10,732 bases of DNA, taken from contig DAOUBA010000115.1 of the NCBI GenBank assembly GCA_034432855.1, forward strand, positions 1 through 10,732, read 5' to 3'. The position numbers were made by a program, and so were the translations under genes. The notes below the pieces were generated by a model. That model had not been told where the DNA came from and ran no database searches. It was given only the letters and a program-made list of their open reading frames with translations. This document shows positions 1 to 6,300 of this stretch, in pieces; position 1 is the first letter of the stretch, and each line of letters opens with the position of its first letter. This stretch comes from DAOUBA01 sp034432855 (GTDB taxonomy: Bacteria > Chloroflexota > Anaerolineae > B4-G1).

Positions 1-48
1 TGTGGGCAGGCCGCCTGTCTGGACTGGGGGGAGTATGACCCGCCAGCC

Positions 49-131
49 GCCGGGCGATCAAATCGCCCGGCTCAGCAGGCAAAAGCCCTGCGGGCTTGCA
101 CCTGGTTCAGCCGTGCGCTTTCAGCGCACGG
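49..131. repeat. cluster of three short perfect hairpins (palindromic dispersed-repeat type)
   Basis: Three hairpins follow one another. The first has a perfect 10-bp stem (49-58 with 62-71, loop CAA). The second has a 6-bp stem (83-88 with 92-97, loop TGC) and an outer CAGG/CCTG pairing (76-79 with 101-104). The third has a perfect 9-bp stem (111-119 with 123-131, loop TTC). No credible reading frame crosses them. The same style recurs at the right edge of the window, where 10621-10638 is a near relative of the first hairpin. I read this as the edge of a structured mobile or REP-like repeat; its true limits lie outside the window. Confidence 0.6.
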
Positions 132-160
132 CGGGGGCCGCGCCGCAATGAATTACTCTC

Positions 161-222
161 TTGCCGTGAGATGGCTTCGCCAGGTAGGGGCGGGGTTACC
201 CCGCCCTCGCTCGCAATGACAG
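161..222. repeat. dispersed intergenic repeat with embedded GC hairpin
   Basis: The stretch carries the words TGAGATGGCTTCGC (167-180) and CTCGCTCGCAATGACA. On the other strand these read TGTCATTGCGAGCG and GCGAAGCCATCTCA, the general pattern of a dispersed repeat seen between genes in many bacterial genomes. A perfect 8-bp hairpin sits between the words (GGGCGGGG at 188-195, loop TTA, CCCCGCCC at 199-206). No gene is visible in 1-309 apart from the promoter and ribosome site at its end. The family assignment is from memory of such repeats and needs a genome-wide copy count. Confidence 0.45.
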
Positions 223-252
223 GGTGAGTTTTGCGCTATTGCCTATTTGCAT

Positions 253-281
253 TTCACGCTGGAGGGAGAGTATGCTATAAT
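253..281 (+). promoter_or_regulatory. sigma-70-type promoter with extended -10, for the ABC exporter operon
   Basis: A perfect TATAAT (276-281) is preceded by TG at 273-274, giving an extended -10 element TGCTATAAT. TTCACG (253-258) is a 4/6 match to the -35 box at a 17-bp spacing. Transcription would start near 288, leaving a leader of only about 20 bases before the ATPase start at 310. Confidence 0.65.
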
Positions 282-309
282 GCAGGCCATCGCCAAGGAG
301 GTCGAGACA

Positions 310-1077
310 ATGAGCGATGCAGCGCTGATCCGGACGGTTGACCTGACCAAGCACTATGGGCAACACAAGGCGGTCGAGGGGCTGAATTTTGCCGTGCATA
401 GCGGCGAGATTTTCGGCTTCCTGGGGCCCAATGGCGCGGGCAAAACCACAACGATGAAGATGATCGTGGGGCTGCTGCGCCCCACACGTGGACAGGCTTA
501 CGTCGCTGGCCACGACGTGGTGCAGGAGCCGGTCGCCGCCAAGGCGCTGATCGGCTACGTGCCGGAGGAGCCGCACCTCTACGCCAAACTTTCGGGCCGC
601 GAGTTCCTGCGCTTTGTGGGCGACCTGTATAATATGCCCGCCGATCAGGTCAAGCGCCGTGCCGACGAACTGCTGCGCTTGTTCGACCTGGACGAGGCGG
701 CCGACAGTCTGATTGATTCCTACAGTCATGGCATGCGCCAAAAGACGGCGGTCGCTGCCGCGCTGATGCACGATCCGCGCGTGCTGGTGCTGGACGAGCC
801 GACCTCCGGCCTCGACCCTAAGAGCGCCCGGTTGATCAAGGATATCCTGCGCCAGATGGCCGGGCGGGGCACGGCGGTCTTTCTCTCGACCCACATCATG
901 GAAATCGCCGAGCGGATGTGCGATCGCATCGGGATCCTCAACGCCGGTCAACTGGTGGCCGTGGGCACGATGGAGGAGTTGCGAGCGCTGAGCGCCGGGC
1001 AGGCCAGTTTGGAGGACATCTTCCTCAGCCTGACCGGTGGCGCCGAGTACGCCGAGATCGCCGAGGTGCTGCGATGA
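310..1077 (+). CDS. ABC transporter ATP-binding protein (ABC-2 exporter type)
   Basis: This 255-residue cytoplasmic ATPase powers the permease encoded directly downstream. Visible motifs are Walker A GPNGAGKTT (39-47), the signature YSHGMRQK (138-145), Walker B VLVLDEPTSGLDP (158-170) with D162/E163, and the switch histidine H195. The Q-loop position reads IGYVPEEPHLY (81-91), without the usual glutamine; this variant is familiar in ABC-2 exporter ATPases. I chose the ATG at 310 because a perfect AAGGAGGT (295-302) sits 7 bases ahead. An in-frame TTG at 247 lies upstream of the promoter -10 and cannot be on the transcript. The stop overlaps the permease start as ATGA. The family exports drugs, lipids, ions or peptides; nothing here identifies the cargo. 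Confidence 0.95.
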   Translation: MSDAALIRTVDLTKHYGQHKAVEGLNFAVHSGEIFGFLGPNGAGKTTTMKMIVGLLRPTRGQAYVAGHDVVQEPVAAKALIGYVPEEPHLYAKLSGREFLRFVGDLYNMPADQVKRRADELLRLFDLDEAADSLIDSYSHGMRQKTAVAAALMHDPRVLVLDEPTSGLDPKSARLIKDILRQMAGRGTAVFLSTHIMEIAERMCDRIGILNAGQLVAVGTMEELRALSAGQASLEDIFLSLTGGAEYAEIAEVLR

Positions 1078-2810
1078 CGCTGACTCGCGCCGTCTGGAAG
1101 CTGCTGCGTGCCCAGTGGTGGATCTGGCTCAATAACTTTCGGCGTGCAAAGGGACGCACGCGCTTTGCTTACATCGTCTTTGTCATTTTTCTGCTGGGTC
1201 TGGCGGTAGGCGCGTTCGCGTTGAGTTGGGCGGCGCTCTCGGCACTGCGCAATCCCCGGGCGCTGGCCGGGTTCGATGCGGTGGGGTTGGGCGACCCGGC
1301 GGTGTTGATCGAAAGCATCCCCACGCTGATGTTGAGCAGCGTTTTCCTGGTCACGTTCGTCTTCAGTTTCCAGGTGCTCCTGCAGGCGCTCTACCTCTCC
1401 GGCGATATGGACTTTTTGCTCAGTTCGCCGCTGCCGGCGCGCGCGGTCTTTGTCACCAAACTGCTTCAGGCCATCCTGCCCAACTTTGCACTCTTCAGTG
1501 CCTTCACGCTGCCGCTGTTGTGGGGATTGGGTGCGGCTTACGGGTACGGTGTCCTCTACTATCCACTGGTACTGTTGCTCCTGGCGCTCCAGACGCTCGC
1601 AGCGGCGGGGTTGAGTGCGCTCCTGGTGATGGCGGTGGTGCGCGTCTTTCCTGCGCGACGGGTCTTTGAGGTCATCTCGTTCCTGGGCGCGATGATCGGC
1701 ATGCTGTGCTCGCAGTGGTACAATCTGAGTCACGGCTTCGGGCGCGACGTGGACCCGGATACCGTCACGCCGGCGCTTGGGCAGGTTGCCGGGACGTTGA
1801 ATCGCTTCAGCGCGCCCTGGTCGCCGTTAGCGTGGCCGGGGCTGGGACTACGGGCACTGGTGCGCGGCGAATGGTTCCCTGCCCTGGCATATCTGGTCCT
1901 GAGCGTGGGGCTTGCGGCGGGGGTGTTCCTGCTTTCACTGAGCGTGGCGGAACGGCTGTATTACGCCGGCTGGTTCAAAATGCGCGCTGCTCCCGGACGC
2001 AAGGCGAAACGTACAGAGGCCCGGCCGGCGAAGGAGCGGGTGGGACGGTTGCCTTTCGTGTCGCCGCCGGTCTGGGGCATCGTGCTGAAGGATTTTCGTG
2101 TGCTGCGACGGGATCTGCGTAACCTCTCGCAACTGCTCAGTCCGATCATCTTCGCCGTCATCTATGCTGTGATGGTCCTACGCGGAGGCCGCGGCAGCAC
2201 GGACGAGCGAACTATGGCGATCATCCAGCAGTACTCGTTCTATTTCGCGATTTTTGTTGCCCTCTTTGCCTGCTGGGGATTGACGATGCGGCTGGCGATG
2301 ATGGGCTTTTCGCAGGAAGGGCGCGACTATTGGGTTTTGAAGAGCGCGCCGCTCAGGCCGGGGCAACTGGCGCTCGCCAAGTGGCTGGTGGCCTTTTTGC
2401 CGAGTGTCGTGATCGGCGCAGTGCTCGTGGTGGTTTTGGGGGTGATGCAACGGGCGGCGCTGGGCGACGTGGTGTATGGGCTGCTGGCCGTAGTGATGAT
2501 CGTGGCAGGGAATACGGGGATGAATCTGGCCTTTGGCATTACCGGCGCGCGGCTGGACTGGACCGACCCGCGCCGGATGACCTCTGGCGGCGCAGGCTGC
2601 CTGGCTTCATTGCTCGGGATGGGGTTTCAGGGCCTGAGTATGGTTCTCTTCCTGGGGCCGGTCCTGGCCGCGCAGTTGCTGCGTGGGCCGGTTCTCGTCG
2701 GGCGGTTGGTGGGGGCAATGGCGGGCAGCGTGTTCTGTGCAGCCGTCGCTGTCTTGCCGCCGGTGCTGGTGATTAAGCGGATTCCGCTCATCGGCGAAGA
2801 GGGGATGTGA
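1074..2810 (+). CDS. ABC-2 type exporter permease, twelve-helix form
   Basis: This 578-residue integral membrane protein is the partner of the preceding ATPase. Its ATG at 1074 overlaps the ATPase stop (ATGA), a clear sign of translational coupling; an open frame upstream of 1074 is only a shadow inside the ATPase gene. I see about twelve hydrophobic segments in two groups of six. A basic cytoplasmic linker around residues 300-350 (rich in K, R, A and P) separates them, followed by a KDFRVLRRDLRN segment that resembles a coupling helix. The layout suggests two fused six-helix halves, so one polypeptide may form the whole pore. It fits the 'putative ABC exporter' permease group common in Chloroflexota and Firmicutes. 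Substrate unknown. Confidence 0.88.
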   Translation: MTLTRAVWKLLRAQWWIWLNNFRRAKGRTRFAYIVFVIFLLGLAVGAFALSWAALSALRNPRALAGFDAVGLGDPAVLIESIPTLMLSSVFLVTFVFSFQVLLQALYLSGDMDFLLSSPLPARAVFVTKLLQAILPNFALFSAFTLPLLWGLGAAYGYGVLYYPLVLLLLALQTLAAAGLSALLVMAVVRVFPARRVFEVISFLGAMIGMLCSQWYNLSHGFGRDVDPDTVTPALGQVAGTLNRFSAPWSPLAWPGLGLRALVRGEWFPALAYLVLSVGLAAGVFLLSLSVAERLYYAGWFKMRAAPGRKAKRTEARPAKERVGRLPFVSPPVWGIVLKDFRVLRRDLRNLSQLLSPIIFAVIYAVMVLRGGRGSTDERTMAIIQQYSFYFAIFVALFACWGLTMRLAMMGFSQEGRDYWVLKSAPLRPGQLALAKWLVAFLPSVVIGAVLVVVLGVMQRAALGDVVYGLLAVVMIVAGNTGMNLAFGITGARLDWTDPRRMTSGGAGCLASLLGMGFQGLSMVLFLGPVLAAQLLRGPVLVGRLVGAMAGSVFCAAVAVLPPVLVIKRIPLIGEEGM

Positions 2811-2811
2811 A

Positions 2812-2879
2812 AGCAAAAAGCCCGGGTAACTATTCAGGTGGTGACTGGAAGTCACCCTTTCAATCGGCTGAATAGTTAC
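2812..2879 (-). terminator. possible factor-independent terminator for the ferric-reductase-like gene
   Basis: Read on the minus strand, the paired 12-bp ends of the miniature element (2868-2879 and 2826-2837) form a long stem capped by an inner hairpin. A T-rich run, CTTTTTGCTTT (2812-2822), follows a few bases later. That is terminator-like for transcripts leaving the gene at 2907. The plus-strand side has no T-run, so it is weaker as a terminator of the ABC operon. Confidence 0.4.
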
Positions 2880-2887
2880 AAGCCCGG
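2818..2887. mobile_element. 54-bp miniature transposable element with 8-bp target duplication
   Basis: The element (2826-2879) begins GTAACTATTCAG and ends with its perfect 12-bp inverse CTGAATAGTTAC. On both sides lies the same 8 bp, AAGCCCGG (2818-2825 and 2880-2887), a perfect target-site duplication. Inside is a perfect 7-bp hairpin, GGTGACT at 2840-2846 and AGTCACC at 2850-2856, loop GGA. Ends beginning GTAA with 8-bp duplications are the stated hallmark of the IS66 family, so a non-autonomous IS66-type element is the best inference. It encodes nothing. The right-end sequence recurs at 10609. It lies between convergent genes and disrupts neither. Confidence 0.75.
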
Positions 2888-2906
2888 TATCTGAGGGGTG
2901 CGGTGC

Positions 2907-3482
2907 TCATTTGCTGCCCATGCGCTTTTGGAGCAGGACACCCAGGACGATCAGCGCCATCGCGCCGAACACTGCACGCATCGGCCAGTTCTGCACGCTG
3001 GAGCCGATCAGGATGCCATGTGCCGTTGCCAGCCAGAATGCCAGATAGTTGAGGGTGTGTAGCCAACGCCAGTTCCTGCCGATTGTCCTCCGCAGGACAG
3101 CTGCCAACGTAGCGATGCCCAGCAGGTACCACGATGGCCGTCCGCCGAGGGCGAAGAATCTGTACCACGAGTCTACGGCCGGGACAAAAACCCGCAGGCT
3201 GCGCGCCTGCCACGCGACTGCCAACGGGTGTATGGTCACAAGGACCAATCCGCTGAGTGATAGGATGTGGTGAATCTTGATAAACGGGCGGCCGAACCAG
3301 CGAACCACCTGCCGCAGATAAGCCGAAGTGAGGATGGCACCGAAAACACAGAAATATCCTATCAGCGCGGTGGTACGAATGACCCAGTTAATCGGTGCGG
3401 CGTTCGGATAGAGCAATTGAAGAAGAAGGACAGCCGCTACAACGAGTATGACAGCGCCCAAAAGCACACCGGTTTTCTTCAT
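2907..3482 (-). CDS. ferric-reductase-like transmembrane haem protein
   Basis: This 191-residue protein has about six membrane helices. Histidines are placed as in the ferric reductase/MsrQ haem domain: H71/H72 with H85, and H142 with H155. The 13-residue spacing (H72-H85, H142-H155) would hold two stacked b-haems across the membrane. It would carry electrons across the membrane, but it has no FAD/NAD binding tail, so the electron donor and acceptor must be other proteins. The length (about 190-200) fits MsrQ-type proteins, yet no MsrP molybdoenzyme is encoded here. The ATG is preceded by AGGAG (3489-3493) at 6 bases. It diverges from the ZIP transporter gene. The haem-domain call is strong; the physiological role is unknown. 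Confidence 0.8.
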   Translation of the reverse strand: MKKTGVLLGAVILVVAAVLLLQLLYPNAAPINWVIRTTALIGYFCVFGAILTSAYLRQVVRWFGRPFIKIHHILSLSGLVLVTIHPLAVAWQARSLRVFVPAVDSWYRFFALGGRPSWYLLGIATLAAVLRRTIGRNWRWLHTLNYLAFWLATAHGILIGSSVQNWPMRAVFGAMALIVLGVLLQKRMGSK

Positions 3483-3516
3483 GTCTCTCTCCTATGACAT
3501 CCTCCCAACTACTAAT

Positions 3517-3545
3517 ACTGTACCACATCTGTCCCGATCGCACAA
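3517..3545 (-). promoter_or_regulatory. candidate promoter of the ferric-reductase-like gene
   Basis: On the minus strand TACAGT (3517-3522) has an upstream TG giving an extended -10 form, TGGTACAGT. TTGTGC (3540-3545) lies 17 bp further upstream as a weak -35. Matches are 4/6 and 3/6, so support is moderate. Confidence 0.4.
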
Positions 3546-3567
3546 TCCCGATTCCCATTCACCCCAT

Positions 3568-3596
3568 TTGACAATCCGCCTCACTTCCGTCATAGT
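3568..3596 (+). promoter_or_regulatory. promoter of the ZIP transporter gene
   Basis: A perfect TTGACA (3568-3573) is followed after exactly 17 bp by CATAGT (3591-3596), a 4/6 match to the -10 box. The start would fall near 3603, just ahead of GGGAGG (3609-3614) and the ATG at 3621, so the leader is very short. I see no clear palindromic operator, so there is no sequence sign of a metal-responsive regulator here. Confidence 0.55.
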
Positions 3597-3620
3597 CCCA
3601 GCATCCATGGGAGGTCCCTT

Positions 3621-4391
3621 ATGGAATCTTTCTTCCGGCTCTTTGGCGACAACCGCGTCCTGATGGGCATCGTCGGCACCCTCATCAGCGGATTGGCCAC
3701 GGGGGCCGGCGCGCTGCCCATCCTGTTCACCTCCAACATCTCCGACCGCCTGCTCGATGCGCTCTTGGGCTTCGCCGCCGGGGTGATGCTGGCGGCAACC
3801 GCCTTCAGCCTGATCGTTCCGGTCATCGAACTGGGCGGCATCTGGACGGCGGTGTTGGGCATCCTCATCGGCGCGCTCTTTCTGGCGGCACTCGATCATC
3901 TTTTGCCGCATACGCATCTCATCAAGGGAGCCGAGGGGCCATCGTCGCACCTGCGGCGGGTGTGGCTGCTCATCATCGCCATTACGCTGCACAACTTTCC
4001 GGAGGGGCTGGCGGTGGGTGTGGGCTTTGGCGCGGATCGAATACCCGATGCGATTGCGCTGATGATTGCCATTGCCTTGCAGAACATGCCCGAGGGGTTG
4101 GCCGTGGCGCTGCCGCTGGTGCGCGAAAACTGGCCGCGTGGCAAGGCGCTCCTCTACGCGCTGGGCTCTGGGATGGCCGAACCTCTCGCCGGGCTGATCG
4201 GCGCGCTTGCCGTCACGCTGATGCGCCCGCTCCTGCCGTGGGGGCTGGCCTTTGCTGCGGGCGCCATGCTCTACGTCGTCTCCGACGAGATCATTCCCGA
4301 AACGCATCGCCGGGGTTATGAATTTGAGGGCACCGGAGGTGTCATCGTCGGCTTTCTGGTGATGATGGTCCTGGATAACCTGTTCGGATAG
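3621..4391 (+). CDS. ZIP family divalent metal transporter (GufA-like)
   Basis: This 256-residue membrane protein should move divalent metal such as zinc, iron or manganese, usually into the cytoplasm. The two metal-site helices are unmistakable: HNFPEG (124-129) and QNMPEG (154-159), followed by GMAEP with E187. By the ZIP structural scheme H124, N125, E128, Q154, N155, E158 and E187 line the two-metal centre. EIIPETHRRGYE (223-234) is typical of GufA-like members. About eight helices can be traced, and the loop near 94-110 holds a few histidines (H93, H97, H99, H110) but no long His-rich repeat. Start ATG has GGGAGG six bases upstream. It stands alone, convergent with the nitroreductase gene and 45 bp from its end. 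Metal choice cannot be told. Confidence 0.92.
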   Translation: MESFFRLFGDNRVLMGIVGTLISGLATGAGALPILFTSNISDRLLDALLGFAAGVMLAATAFSLIVPVIELGGIWTAVLGILIGALFLAALDHLLPHTHLIKGAEGPSSHLRRVWLLIIAITLHNFPEGLAVGVGFGADRIPDAIALMIAIALQNMPEGLAVALPLVRENWPRGKALLYALGSGMAEPLAGLIGALAVTLMRPLLPWGLAFAAGAMLYVVSDEIIPETHRRGYEFEGTGGVIVGFLVMMVLDNLFG

Positions 4392-4436
4392 AGCAGCAGG
4401 AAGATGGATATGGCGACCAATTCGCGCATACAGTTT

Positions 4437-5516
4437 TCACACTGTCCCTACCGCAATGACGTACACCACCGCTTCCTCCTTGCCGTCCAGCCCCAACAGG
4501 TCGTTGAGTTCGTCATCGAGAAAAGCGCCGACGGCGCAGGCGCCCAGCCCCAGCGAGGTCGCCGCCAGGTAGAGGTTCTGGCCGACATGCCCGGCCTCCA
4601 GCAGCACGTAGCGGTAGGCCCGCTCCCGGTAGCGCCAGCGCGTGCGCTGAAAGATGGCCGAGAGGGCAAAGCAGACGTTGGCCTGTCCCAGAAAGCCCTG
4701 TCCCAGCCCGGCCTGCATGATGGCGAAGCGCAGGTCCTCTTGCCGCAGCAGTTCCAGCGCGTGCTCGCGCACGGCATAGTGGTAAAGCCCCGGCTCCAGC
4801 CCGGCGACGTTGTGCACCACCGCGTACAGTTCGATGGGGTAGAGCGCCCCCGCCGAAGGAGCGGCGCGGAAGCCCCAGCGAGCGTGGGTGATGCCCTGGG
4901 CGGCGTGTAGCAGGCGCGAAAGGGCCTCCGCCGAAAGCGTCTCGCCAGAATAGTGGCGCACCGAACGGCGCTTCTCAAGCGCCTCTTCCAGGCTCAGGCC
5001 ATGAAAGCCTCTGGGATCGGGGAGCGCGATCCGTGTGGCATTGGCGTAGGTCTTGTATTGCTCCGGTCGCCCGCCCCAGTTGGCAAGCGTCCCCAAGACC
5101 TGTGCATAACCGGGCTTGCTCCACTGGTGGTACACTTCGCCGACATCGGCGGCCTCGTAGGGCAGTTCGACCTGCCGGCGCGGGAGCAGCCATCCCAGTA
5201 CAAAGCCGCCGGCGGCTGCCAGGCCGGAGACGAGCAGTTGACGACGCCCCAAGAGCGGCGCACGCTCCGGCTGTGCCGACGTCGGTACTGCCCGTTCTCG
5301 TGCTGGTCTGAACCTTTGTCTCAGATAGACCGTGACTCGATTCCAGTTGAGGGCCAGGTGCACGGCGACCAGCCCGGCGCAGGTATAGCCCGCGTAGCGG
5401 TGCAGGAAGAATTGGGGAAGGCCAAAGACATCGGCCAACAGCCCGCTCACGGTCACGTAGAGGCCGCTGATGAACATAGCGGCAATGACCAGATAGTCCA
5501 GGTCTCTGCGTCTCAC
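4437..5516 (-). CDS. membrane-anchored SagB-type nitroreductase with N-terminal cytochrome-b-like helices
   Basis: This 359-residue protein is a fusion. Residues 8-28 and 36-58 are two membrane helices, the second with H39 and H53, fourteen apart, resembling the haem helices of DUF4405-type cytochrome domains. A basic linker (59-90) leads to GRRQLLVSGLAAAGG (90-104), an internal twin-arginine-like third helix. The C-terminal part is an FMN nitroreductase of the SagB/ThcOx group: RRSVR (183-187) for the FMN phosphate, APSAGALYP (219-227), and EAGHVGQNLYLAATSLGLG (307-325). Charge pattern and helix count put the flavin domain outside the cell. It starts with GTG after a strong AGGAGG (5522-5527). 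SagB relatives oxidise azoline rings in peptides, but no YcaO gene or precursor peptide is seen here, so the substrate is open. Last gene of the minus-strand train. Confidence 0.85.
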   Translation of the reverse strand: MRRRDLDYLVIAAMFISGLYVTVSGLLADVFGLPQFFLHRYAGYTCAGLVAVHLALNWNRVTVYLRQRFRPARERAVPTSAQPERAPLLGRRQLLVSGLAAAGGFVLGWLLPRRQVELPYEAADVGEVYHQWSKPGYAQVLGTLANWGGRPEQYKTYANATRIALPDPRGFHGLSLEEALEKRRSVRHYSGETLSAEALSRLLHAAQGITHARWGFRAAPSAGALYPIELYAVVHNVAGLEPGLYHYAVREHALELLRQEDLRFAIMQAGLGQGFLGQANVCFALSAIFQRTRWRYRERAYRYVLLEAGHVGQNLYLAATSLGLGACAVGAFLDDELNDLLGLDGKEEAVVYVIAVGTV

Positions 5517-5568
5517 GTTGGCCTCCTGAGAGATAATGGGAAGATAAGACGAGGAGAAAGGCTGCTAT

Positions 5569-5597
5569 ATTGTATCATATATCACCGCCGATGGCTA
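5569..5597 (-). promoter_or_regulatory. possible internal promoter ahead of the nitroreductase gene
   Basis: On the minus strand TAGCCA (5592-5597, 4/6 to -35) and TACAAT (5569-5574, 5/6 to -10) are 17 bp apart. They overlap the end of the DUF72 gene and precede the nitroreductase GTG by about 50 bp. It would allow separate expression, although the 58-bp gap also permits read-through from the upstream genes. Confidence 0.35.
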
Positions 5598-6300
5598 GCC
5601 CGGCATTTCGGCGAAACCGCAGCGCATCATCCCACATCGAGACGTTGTTGAACAGCACGTAGGTTGTTTCGAAAATATGGCATCGGTTCAGCAAATGTGC
5701 CAGGTCTGCATCGCTGTAATGGTAGCGATAGCCACCGATACCGTGCAGGCGGAAGTATGCCAGGGCCGCCGTGACCGGCCCACGCACGAAGGGGTCTACA
5801 CAGTGGACCAGGTCTAGGTCGCGGCACAGCGTTGCAATCTCTGCATCCTTCCATTCGCCACGTGGCTCCCAGGCCAGGACGAGGTCCCCGCGTTTGATCC
5901 GCCGGAAGAAGGCGCGCAGGTTGGCCTTGTGCTCCGGGGTCGGGGTGAAGCGGGCAGGGCATTGGAACACGACGATAGGGGCGCCCAGCGCCGTGGCAAT
6001 CTCGCGGGTGTGTTCCCATGCCTCGAACACTTCATCCGTTGGGCGGAAATAACCGTACCGGTCGCGGGCTTGTATGGGGATATTCAGCCCGGCCTTGCGA
6101 TAGGTGGGACTATCGGGGGTATGGGTGATGAGTTGCCATGCCTTGAGGGTGAAAAAGCCGTGTGGTGCCTCTTCCCGCCAGCGCCGGATGGTCTCGATGT
6201 CGGGAGGCTTGTAGAATGTCTGTTGCACCTCAACCAGCGCGAGGTGCTGGAAATAGACGGCACGCGCCTTTTGGAAACCGCAACAGCCGATGTGGATCAT
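5575..6300 (-). CDS. DUF72 (YecE-like) TIM-barrel protein
   Basis: This 241-residue protein has no signal peptide and should be cytoplasmic. It carries the family marks in order: IGCCGF at the start (4-9), VEVQQTFYKPP (23-33), FFTLKAWQLITH (49-60), EPRGEW (145-150), FRLHG (183-187) and YVLFNNVSMWDDA (214-226). Length is normal for DUF72, a TIM-barrel family of unsettled function. Its ATG follows the TAG of the MEMO-AMMECR1 gene with no base between, and its ribosome site (GAGAGGAG) lies inside that gene's last codons, so the two are translationally coupled. Neighbourhood links it to the AmmeMemoRadiSam genes, but DUF72 is widespread and may not be part of that system. Confidence 0.85.
   Translation of the reverse strand: MIHIGCCGFQKARAVYFQHLALVEVQQTFYKPPDIETIRRWREEAPHGFFTLKAWQLITHTPDSPTYRKAGLNIPIQARDRYGYFRPTDEVFEAWEHTREIATALGAPIVVFQCPARFTPTPEHKANLRAFFRRIKRGDLVLAWEPRGEWKDAEIATLCRDLDLVHCVDPFVRGPVTAALAYFRLHGIGGYRYHYSDADLAHLLNRCHIFETTYVLFNNVSMWDDALRFRRNAGLAIGGDI

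Noticed and set aside
247..309. Upstream TTG start that would add 21 residues to the ABC ATPase
   Set aside because: It lies upstream of the extended -10 promoter, while ATG 310 has a perfect ribosome site at the right distance.
948..1733. Long open frame on the minus strand inside the permease gene
   Set aside because: Composition is rich in Arg, Gln and His with no hydrophobic or family pattern, as expected for the antisense of a GC-rich membrane protein gene.
3492..4307. Long minus-strand open frame across the ZIP gene
   Set aside because: Shadow of the ZIP gene; low-complexity Arg/Gln/Glu/His composition, no ribosome site, and the plus-strand frame has clear HNFPEG and QNMPEG motifs.
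4392..4436. Terminator between the convergent ZIP and nitroreductase genes
   Set aside because: The 45 bp contain no good stem followed by a T-run on either strand.
4437..5516. Azole-peptide biosynthesis cluster suggested by the SagB-type domain
   Set aside because: No YcaO cyclodehydratase, precursor peptide or leader peptidase gene is visible in the window.
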